Shown: one piece after another, positions 15,352 through 21,014 of the stretch
Layout of the letters: every line of letters begins with the position of its first letter
How positions within the stretch are numbered: the stretch's first letter is position 1
NCBI GenBank assembly: GCA_031552845.1
Contig: JAVBMC010000056.1
Coordinates: forward strand, 1-21,014
DNA length: 21,014 nt
Origin: JAVBMC01 sp031552845
GTDB lineage: Bacteria; Verrucomicrobiota; Kiritimatiellia; RFP12; DVOR01
Reading direction: 5' to 3'
The notes under the pieces: model-generated
The model's input: only the letters and a program-made list of their open reading frames with translations
Told to the model about the DNA's origin: nothing
Databases searched by the model: none
Translations under genes and position numbers: made by a program

Positions 15352-16700
15352 TGTTTGCCAATTGCAAAAGTCTTAAAGCCAATTTTTCGCAAAGCTGTCC
15401 GATCAAGATGGTTACGTCCATCAAACACAAATGCAGGCTTGCGCATCGCAGCATAAATACGCGCGTAGTCCAACGTTTTAAATTCTTTCCAATCTGTCAG
15501 CAACAGGATAGCATCAGCATCCTGCACTGCACGATAGGGATCAGGCTCTAATGTCACTTCGTCGCCCAAGTCGGCCAAATCCTCGCGTGCATGGCCAAGT
15601 GCCTTGGGATCAGTGATCACAACATGCGCCTTTTCTTCCACCAACATACGGGTGACTTTATTGGCCGGCGTCTCGCGTGTATCGCCGGTATCGGCCTTGA
15701 AAGAGAAGCCAAACACGGCAATGCGTTTGCCTGCCACCGTGTTGAACATTTGCTCGACCACGCGGCGGGCAAAACGGCTCTGCTGGTGTTCATTCATGAC
15801 AACAACCTGCTGCCAATATGCCGCCGCCTCATGCAAGCCGTAGTGTTCACAGATGTAGGCCAGATTCAACACGTCTTTCTTGAAGCAAGAACCGCCAAAT
15901 CCAACGCCGGCCTTGAGGAATTTATGCCCGATACGGGTGTCCAAGCCAATAGCATGTGCAACCTCATCAATGTCGGCCTCGGTCTCTTCACACAATTCGG
16001 TCAATGCATTGATGGAGCTTACCCGTTGCGCAAGAAATGCGTTGGCGGCGAGCTTAGATAATTCGCTTGACCAAACATTTGTGGTCAGTATTTTCTCGCG
16101 CGGCACCCATGCCGTATAGAGCTCCACCAGCTCCTTCAGGCCGGCTTGTCCCAAGGGCGTATCATTACCGCCGCAGAGCACACGGTCGGGATTCAACAAG
16201 TCGTTGACTGCTGTCCCCTCAGCAAGGAACTCAGGATTTGACAACACCTCAAACTTATGCTTGGACGACTCGTTTAAGATCGCCTGCATCGCCGCGGCAG
16301 TTCGGACAGGCAGCGTCGATTTCTCAATCACCAACTTGTCGGACTCAGCCTGTTCCACGATGTTACGCGCGGTCTTCTCCCAATACTGCAGGTCTGCCGC
16401 ACAGCCGGCACCGCGGCCATAAGTCTTCGTCGGCGTGTTAACACCAACAAAGATAATATCATTCTTCTTGATTTCACCGGCAACGTCCGTCGAGAAGAAA
16501 AGGTTTTTACCACGGCAAGCCTTCACCACCTCATCAAGGCCCGGCTCATAAATAGGCAGGTCGTCGGAGTTCCAAGCATCAATACGCGTCTGATTAATAT
16601 CCACCACCGTCACGCGCCGGTCAGGATTCTTCAACGCGATAACGGCCATCGTAGGTCCACCGATGTAACCGGCACCGATACACAGAATGTTTTTATTCAT
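15348..16700 (-). CDS. ugd: UDP-glucose 6-dehydrogenase, animal-like type
   Basis: Oxidises UDP-glucose to UDP-glucuronate with two NAD+. At 450 aa it shows CIGAGYIGGPT (7-17), NTPTKTYGRG (88-97), EKSTLPVRT (126-134), NPEFLAEGTA (155-164), WSSELSKLAANAFLAQR (210-226) and GFGGSCFKKD (267-276) with catalytic Cys272. The open frame extends back to 16778, but the ATG at 16700 is preferred: AAGGAAG lies 9 bases upstream (16710-16716), the extra 26 residues lie inside the preceding gene and are basic and unlike the family, and MNKNILCIGAGY is the normal N-terminus. The start overlaps the preceding stop by 8 bp. Segments such as NPEFLAEGTA and FLAQR match animal UGDH as I remember it, more than the short BceC/TuaD type. 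Confidence 0.93.
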   Translation of the reverse strand: MNKNILCIGAGYIGGPTMAVIALKNPDRRVTVVDINQTRIDAWNSDDLPIYEPGLDEVVKACRGKNLFFSTDVAGEIKKNDIIFVGVNTPTKTYGRGAGCAADLQYWEKTARNIVEQAESDKLVIEKSTLPVRTAAAMQAILNESSKHKFEVLSNPEFLAEGTAVNDLLNPDRVLCGGNDTPLGQAGLKELVELYTAWVPREKILTTNVWSSELSKLAANAFLAQRVSSINALTELCEETEADIDEVAHAIGLDTRIGHKFLKAGVGFGGSCFKKDVLNLAYICEHYGLHEAAAYWQQVVVMNEHQQSRFARRVVEQMFNTVAGKRIAVFGFSFKADTGDTRETPANKVTRMLVEEKAHVVITDPKALGHAREDLADLGDEVTLEPDPYRAVQDADAILLLTDWKEFKTLDYARIYAAMRKPAFVFDGRNHLDRTALRKIGFKTFAIGKQ

Positions 16701-17064
16701 TAACGACTTCTTCCTTTTTGAAAATCCGAATGTAAAAGATTGATTTGCGTGTCGTGCGTCGGGTCTTTTCGCCATCATTCACACTCTTCACCGAAGACTG
16801 CCAGAATGGGTGAAAGTTAAACACTGTTGACGTATGCAAAACCTCCAAAGATTCATCATCAGCCGCTCCATCACTCAACGAGTCCGACCTAGCTATCGTT
16901 TTAGTGACCGTAATGTCAGAGCCATTGGTCGCCATCGACGTTCGCTCAACCCAGGTATCAGACTCCGCCTTCACCAGCCCGTATAAAATTGAAAACGCCA
17001 ATCCGCTGTGAACAGGGATCAGCGTCAACGCAACAGCAGTCCAAACCTGTGGTCTGCCCCACAT
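16693..17064 (-). CDS. Small membrane-anchored protein of unknown function
   Basis: I do not recognise this 123-aa protein. Near the N-terminus is one hydrophobic stretch (about 7-31) holding IPVHSGLAFSILYGLV, then a polar Ser/Thr/Asp-rich region (35-80) and a basic end with RRTTRKS and IFKKEE. The frame is open to a TTG at 17091, but the ATG at 17064 is preferred because AGGGTGG precedes it closely and the start then falls 8 bp after the previous stop. Its end overlaps ugd by 8 bp, so it is probably translated with the UDP-xylose genes. It shares IPxH...AFSILY with the gene before it. It lies in a tight operon and has a plausible ribosome binding site, so it is likely real despite lacking a known domain. 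Confidence 0.6.
   Translation of the reverse strand: MWGRPQVWTAVALTLIPVHSGLAFSILYGLVKAESDTWVERTSMATNGSDITVTKTIARSDSLSDGAADDESLEVLHTSTVFNFHPFWQSSVKSVNDGEKTRRTTRKSIFYIRIFKKEEVVNE
16710..16716 (-). promoter_or_regulatory. Ribosome binding site fixing the ugd start
   Basis: AAGGAAG on the - strand stands 9 bases before the ATG at 16700. It lies within the end of the preceding small gene and supports the 450-aa start over the longer frame. Confidence 0.6.
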
Positions 17065-17072
17065 AATCCACC

Positions 17073-17378
17073 CTAAGGAATCAAGTTCCAAGGAACCAAC
17101 AAAACGCTTTGCACCAAACGCACCGGTGCCATGATGCCACGACTCATGTTTTGCGCACCAACCGCACTTCCTTCGCCAGTGAAAACAGAGGCCGTAGTTT
17201 GTCCTAACCCAAGCGGCAAGTAGAGAATACTAAAGGCGTGATAAGGGATTGCTTTAAGGTTCGCGGCCAAAGCCGAATTGGAAGTCTGTGAGACTGCAAC
17301 AGCCGCAACAGGGAGCGCATCCGCGCGAACTACGCACACGCCCAGCAGAGCAAAAACAACAATCAGTCTAAAATACAT
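17073..17378 (-). CDS. Small exported protein of unknown function
   Basis: I do not recognise this 101-aa protein. It begins with a clear signal peptide (FRLIVVFALLGVCV, probable cleavage after VRA at residue 19). The mature part contains IPYHAFSILYLPLGLG (44-59), a Gly/Ser-rich middle and a hydrophobic C-terminal stretch LVQSVLLVPWNLIP. It is the first gene after a strong promoter and is followed 8 bp later by the second small gene, which has a related IPxH...AFSILY motif. The two may work together in the envelope, perhaps with the sugar-nucleotide genes behind them; that role is inferred from position only. Confidence 0.6.
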   Translation of the reverse strand: MYFRLIVVFALLGVCVVRADALPVAAVAVSQTSNSALAANLKAIPYHAFSILYLPLGLGQTTASVFTGEGSAVGAQNMSRGIMAPVRLVQSVLLVPWNLIP

Positions 17379-17403
17379 AGTTTATATCCAATAGTGATGA
17401 AGC

Positions 17404-17432
17404 AGTGTATCGTAAAACCTGTTAGAAGTCAA
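17404..17432 (-). promoter_or_regulatory. Sigma-70 promoter of the small-protein/ugd/uxs operon
   Basis: On the - strand TTGACT (17427-17432) and TACACT (17404-17409) are separated by exactly 17 bp, matching 5 of 6 and 4 of 6 consensus bases. The expected transcript starts about 20 bp before the ATG at 17378. The site lies in the 97-bp gap behind the 1099-aa gene, which makes the ugd/uxs group a separate transcription unit. Confidence 0.6.
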
Positions 17433-17475
17433 GTGGAAAGCCCGAGAGCCCGCAAAAGAAACGATCCCCAAGCCT

Positions 17476-20400
17476 TTATTTGATTTCCTTCTGCAATTGC
17501 AACAGCTCCTCGCGGTCATACGGTGAAAACTCGGACATCGCATCCTTCAGGGAGTTGACCGTCATACGTGCGCGATCCATATCGCCCTTACGGAGGTAAA
17601 TCTTCGCCAGCGTAATCAGGCAACGCTTATCTGTCGAGTCCAGCTTTTGCGCCTGCTTGATTGCCGACTCCGCCTCTTCGAGACTCCCCTTTGACAACAG
17701 AATAGACGCCAGCGTCTCCCAAGCGATATAGAGGCTCGGATCCTTCTTCACTGCCTGACGTGCGAATTTCTCCGCCTCATCCATCTTCTTGATACGGCGC
17801 AGTGTTTCAGCCAAGTCATTCAACGCGGCGGAGGAAGCTTTCTCAGGGTCCTCAACACTGCGGCGCAAGAAGTCCTCGGCATCGCCGTAAGCGCCCTCTT
17901 TCAAGCGGAGTGACCCCATGACATAGTTCGCCAAGGGATTCTTACGGTCAGTCCGCAAAACCTGACGGGCATGCAGCAAAGCATGTTCCTCATCATTCAT
18001 CGCAATGTCCAGCTGCAGCACCATATCCTTAACGCCATGCACCTGCGGAGAAAGAATGGACGCCCGCAGAAACGCCTCGCGCGCCGGACGCAAGAACTTC
18101 AAGCTGGCCGTTTGCATTGCCGCCGGTGTGAGTTTCCCAGCCTCCGGAGTCTTTCTAAACGCTTCAAACTTAGCCAAACTCAGCTGGCCTTTCGTGACTT
18201 GAATAAAGTAGTTGTCGTTCGCACCGACAATCGCCTCCATCTTCGGAATTGTGATCTTTTCAACATCTTGCAATTCACCCTGCTGAAGCTGTAGAATACA
18301 CAACATTGACCATGCTTGCAAGTTCTTCGGCTGCAGGTCCGTCGTCCGGTGCAGAACCAGGCGTGCCTGATCCATATCACCGGCAGCAAGATGGTACATT
18401 GCCCACTCAACACCCAAAGCGGTTTGGTTGCCGGAGAAAGCAGACTGCGCCTGATCCAGCCAACCCTTAGCCTCGGACAGGTTACCGTCCAACAGCGCCA
18501 AACGCGTCAACTCAACCAATGCCACACGGTCCTTGGAGTCAATGCGCAGCATATCCTTATAGACAGCGGCTGACTTAGCCCGATTGTCTGTCATGCTGTA
18601 AATCGCCGCCATTGTCTGCAATGCGAATGTTTTCTGACCTTCAGGCAAAAGCTCAATCGCGCGATTCACGCCGGCAAACGCTGCACCAGCTTGTCCGGAG
18701 ACCGCCCAGCCCCAGCCCATCTTCGCGAACAGCTCGGGCGAACGCACATAACCATAGTAACGCGACAGCGACCACAGCGGATACCGCCGCTTGAGGGCTG
18801 CAAGAAAGTCCTTCAACTCCTTCTCGACCTTATCCTTATTCTGCGCAAACAAACCGCGGCGCACCATTTCAAACTGATTGAACAGCGCAGAGATATTCTC
18901 GGGATCCATCTTACGCACCGCCGCATAAGTCTGCTCGGCATCGTTATCCAGCTTCAAATCCTCAAACATCACGCCCAAGTTGTTGCCGATGAATCCGAGC
19001 TGACGGCGCAGCTCCTTACGCAACTTTTCCACTGGATCCTCTGCACTCTTCAACATATGGCGATCCAAAACCGCCTGCATCTCCGTCCAGAAGGCCTTAT
19101 ACGCAGGCAACAGCTTTTCGGGCTCCTTCACATCGCTCAACTCCGGCAGGCCGACAAAGAACAAATAATTCGGCACCGGCATAAGCCCGGCGTTATACCA
19201 AAAGTCCGGAATGCTGTAAATCGCGAGCTTGGAAGCAATCTCCTTATCGGCGCTCATCCAGTCCTGCACGAACGGCAGCACGCCCAATTTGAGCGTCGTG
19301 AACAAACGATCCTGCGTCGGCTTATCGGCCACAAAACTCTTCTTCTCGGCGATGCGGCGGATATGCTCCTGATACAGCGGATTCATGTCATGCTCAAGGC
19401 CAATCAACGTAAAATCCTGCTTACGCTCCCGCGCCCAAACCAACAGATGGTTATCCAGCAAACCATCGCCGATAAACCACGACCGCCCATCCATCCGCTC
19501 CAACACCTCTTGCGCAAAACGGTCGGCAAACTCACCACGGCTCCCCCGAGCTTCCTTATAGTTAATCAACGCCGTCACACACACCAAAACCACGAACGGC
19601 CAGAAAATAAAAATACTCAACCACTCCCCCGTGGTAGCCGTAGCCTGCGTCAACGTCATCCCCTTCGGTGGACGGCGCACCTTCAACAGCAGATACCAAA
19701 ACGCCGTCAGATACGCAACACTAAACGCCACCATCGCATACAACGCCACCGGCAGCTCACCCGTCGCGCGGAACATCCCCCACGGCGAAATCGCCGGTGC
19801 ATTCACCAAACAAATCACGCACAGCACCGTCAACGCCAGATTCAATATATACTGGCTCCAAGTCCGCTCATTATTCAACGCCCGCGGCGCCAGCAGCACA
19901 GCCACAATCCACGGCAACACCGCCGACAGCAACAGCAAAATCCACCCCACTCGCGGCACCACGCTCTGAATCGCCTGCTTCTGCGCCTTCAGCATCGCCA
20001 CGAGCACCCTAAACGTCCCCTCATACTCCACCAAATGCAGCTGCGCGCTATTCAAGAACGCGCGCGCCTCCAAGAAATAAACCCCCAGCCCCAACACAAA
20101 ACACAACGCAAAACCAAAAAAGCGGCCGACAGTAAACACGCCCGACCGCCACAACACAATCACCCCCAACGCCACCGCACACGGCAGCAGCATCAAAAAC
20201 ATCGTCGACTCAACACACCCCACACCATACAACAACGCCGCCACATACAAAAACACCAGCTTCTGTCGCTTATAAAACAGCTGCACCAACGCAATCGCCA
20301 CCAACAGCAGCAACACATCAAACGTCTGATACTGCAAATGCGTCGAAGCCGACCAGAACGGCACATTCGAAATCAACGCCACAGCCCCCACCACGCCCGC

Positions 20401-20775
20401 CAACGTTGACGCGCGCTCGGCAAAGTCCACCGAATACTCCTCCGTAATCGTCTCAAACACAAACTCCGAAACGATCCGATAAAACAACCCCACGCACAAC
20501 GCCCCGCACGCCACGCTCAACAAATTCAACCGCAACGGCAACGTCAACACATCCACCGCCGCCAGCCACCCAACCAACCGCCCCCAAATCGGATGCGCCG
20601 GCACCAACGGCGCCTGAATCCCCGAGTACGTCACCATCAACGCCGACGACTCCCCCGGAAACACCCCATGCGACACCGTCACCACATACAACAAAAACGC
20701 CCCTACCCCCAGCGCCAACATCAAAACACGATCCCAGAAACGCTTCTTATCCGACTTCACTTTATCGACGTGCAT
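17476..20775 (-). CDS. GT-C/DUF2723-like multispanning membrane protein with C-terminal TPR repeats
   Basis: A 1099-aa protein. After a basic N-terminus (KVKSDKKRFW) there are about eleven hydrophobic segments between residues 15 and 405. The first loop, SHGVFPGESS (35-44) followed by PAHPIWGRLVGWLA (59-72), resembles the first loop of DUF2723/GT-C glycosyltransferases, where an acidic residue and an HP pair precede a long helix. A soluble part (about 410-590) with SWFIGDGLLDNHLLVWARE follows, then many TPR-like repeats (about 600-1090), for example AAIYSMTDNRAKSAAVYKDM and LASILLSKGSLEEAESAIKQ. It may transfer a lipid-linked sugar to protein or organise an envelope complex; neither is shown. 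GAGGG lies about 9 bases before the ATG. The first 1.3 kb uses strongly G/T-ending codons, unlike the TPR half. Confidence 0.72.
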   Translation of the reverse strand: MHVDKVKSDKKRFWDRVLMLALGVGAFLLYVVTVSHGVFPGESSALMVTYSGIQAPLVPAHPIWGRLVGWLAAVDVLTLPLRLNLLSVACGALCVGLFYRIVSEFVFETITEEYSVDFAERASTLAGVVGAVALISNVPFWSASTHLQYQTFDVLLLLVAIALVQLFYKRQKLVFLYVAALLYGVGCVESTMFLMLLPCAVALGVIVLWRSGVFTVGRFFGFALCFVLGLGVYFLEARAFLNSAQLHLVEYEGTFRVLVAMLKAQKQAIQSVVPRVGWILLLLSAVLPWIVAVLLAPRALNNERTWSQYILNLALTVLCVICLVNAPAISPWGMFRATGELPVALYAMVAFSVAYLTAFWYLLLKVRRPPKGMTLTQATATTGEWLSIFIFWPFVVLVCVTALINYKEARGSRGEFADRFAQEVLERMDGRSWFIGDGLLDNHLLVWARERKQDFTLIGLEHDMNPLYQEHIRRIAEKKSFVADKPTQDRLFTTLKLGVLPFVQDWMSADKEIASKLAIYSIPDFWYNAGLMPVPNYLFFVGLPELSDVKEPEKLLPAYKAFWTEMQAVLDRHMLKSAEDPVEKLRKELRRQLGFIGNNLGVMFEDLKLDNDAEQTYAAVRKMDPENISALFNQFEMVRRGLFAQNKDKVEKELKDFLAALKRRYPLWSLSRYYGYVRSPELFAKMGWGWAVSGQAGAAFAGVNRAIELLPEGQKTFALQTMAAIYSMTDNRAKSAAVYKDMLRIDSKDRVALVELTRLALLDGNLSEAKGWLDQAQSAFSGNQTALGVEWAMYHLAAGDMDQARLVLHRTTDLQPKNLQAWSMLCILQLQQGELQDVEKITIPKMEAIVGANDNYFIQVTKGQLSLAKFEAFRKTPEAGKLTPAAMQTASLKFLRPAREAFLRASILSPQVHGVKDMVLQLDIAMNDEEHALLHARQVLRTDRKNPLANYVMGSLRLKEGAYGDAEDFLRRSVEDPEKASSAALNDLAETLRRIKKMDEAEKFARQAVKKDPSLYIAWETLASILLSKGSLEEAESAIKQAQKLDSTDKRCLITLAKIYLRKGDMDRARMTVNSLKDAMSEFSPYDREELLQLQKEIK

Positions 20776-20813
20776 ACAACAGTACCCTCTAGCAAAACAC
20801 TAAAACCACCCAT

Positions 20814-20842
20814 ATTCTAACAGTTTCCACGCCTAAACGCAA
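20814..20842 (-). promoter_or_regulatory. Extended -10 promoter of the GT-C/TPR gene
   Basis: On the - strand TTGCGT (20837-20842) and TAGAAT (20814-20819) stand 17 bp apart, with TGT directly before TAGAAT forming an extended -10. The -10 matches 5 of 6 bases and the -35 only 3. It is placed about 40 bp before the ATG at 20775. Confidence 0.5.
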
Positions 20843-20904
20843 GATTTTTAACAAACATCCCCCAACAACCGCGCTGTAAAGTGTAAAATATCTTTTCCCT
20901 GCAG

Positions 20905-20948
20905 ATGGGGGGTGCCCAGGCACGCTCTCTTTCAGGGGAGCCCCCCAT
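20905..20948. other. 44-nt element predicted to fold as a three-way junction
   Basis: ATGGGGG (20905-20911) pairs with CCCCCAT (20942-20948). Inside are two hairpins directly abutting each other and the outer stem: GTGC/GCAC with a CCAG loop (20912-20923) and GCTCTCT/GGGGAGC with a TTCA loop (20924-20941, using G-U pairs). No base is left unpaired at the junction. There is no T run after it on either strand, so it does not look like a terminator. Read toward the GT-C/TPR gene it lies upstream of that gene's promoter. Function unknown. Confidence 0.5.
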
Positions 20949-20956
20949 GGGGGGCG

Positions 20957-21012
20957 CGAAAATCTAACCGCCGTTTGAGACGTTTAGTGTTCCATCGGCG
21001 GGCCGATTTTCG
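20957..21012. repeat. Long imperfect inverted repeat at the right edge
   Basis: CGAAAATC (20957-20964) is matched by GATTTTCG (21005-21012), and inside it CCGCCG (20968-20973) by CGGCGG (20996-21001), with a 3x3 internal loop and a 22-nt apical loop. No convincing gene was found from 20843 to the window end. The element may be cut by the edge. Confidence 0.5.
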
Positions 21013-21014
21013 TA

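Noticed and set aside
16701..16778. Longer N-terminus for UDP-glucose dehydrogenase
   Set aside because: The extra residues precede a canonical MNKNILCIGAGY start that has AAGGAAG at a proper distance.
17435..17475. Possible terminator after the GT-C/TPR gene (GGGCTCTCGGGC)
   Set aside because: The GGGCT copies are direct, not inverted, so no stable stem forms.
18691..20409. A 572-codon open frame on the + strand opposite the GT-C/TPR gene
   Set aside because: Its product is almost only Arg, His, Gln and Pro with no domain. It arises from the G/T-ending codons of the real - strand gene, which has membrane helices and TPR repeats.

Overview
The window looks like chromosomal DNA of a Gram-negative bacterium of the PVC group, most likely a Kiritimatiellota/Lentisphaerota/Verrucomicrobiota relative. 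This is inferred from gene content: a citramalate synthase, a PF06439 (DUF1080) lipoprotein, large exported FAD-dependent oxidoreductases, a kinase with a zinc ribbon and an extracytoplasmic part, animal-like UDP-glucose dehydrogenase and UDP-xylose synthase, and a GT-C/TPR membrane protein. No rRNA, tRNA or CRISPR array was found. Two sets of genes converge on a bidirectional terminator near 9.3 kb.

Left arm (+ strand, 3-8992). The window opens in the C-terminus of an IS30-type transposase. After a short AT-rich promoter region comes a tightly packed run of eight genes: cimA, a PF06439 lipoprotein, a divergent-PAP2 membrane protein, a metallo-beta-lactamase-fold hydrolase, a Ser/Thr kinase, pyrK, pyrD and ung. 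Four junctions are ATGA overlaps, one is a 7-bp overlap and the other two gaps are 10-14 bp, so the run is very probably one operon. It joins branched-chain amino-acid and pyrimidine biosynthesis, uracil repair and a transmembrane kinase whose external part is a clear internal duplication.

Centre (8993-9350). There is no believable gene here. It holds a degenerate tandem array with an exact 66-bp period built of roughly 22-bp subunits, followed by a strong bidirectional terminator.

Right arm (- strand, 20775 down to 9351). Reading in the direction of transcription: a 1099-aa GT-C-like/TPR membrane protein with its own extended -10 promoter; a strong TTGACT-17-TACACT promoter followed by two unrecognised small exported or membrane proteins, UDP-glucose 6-dehydrogenase and UDP-glucuronate decarboxylase (together giving UDP-xylose); then a pair of exported flavoproteins, the first with a Tat-type signal and the second with a Sec-type signal and two complete FAD modules in one chain.

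Right edge (20843-21014). This is non-coding and unusually structured: a 44-nt block folds on paper into a three-way junction with no unpaired base at the junction, and beside it lies a second long inverted repeat.

Best candidates for something undescribed: the 66/22-bp array, the kinase with the duplicated external module, the double-FAD exported flavoprotein, the paired small proteins sharing an AFSILY motif ahead of the UDP-xylose genes, and the structured right-edge element.
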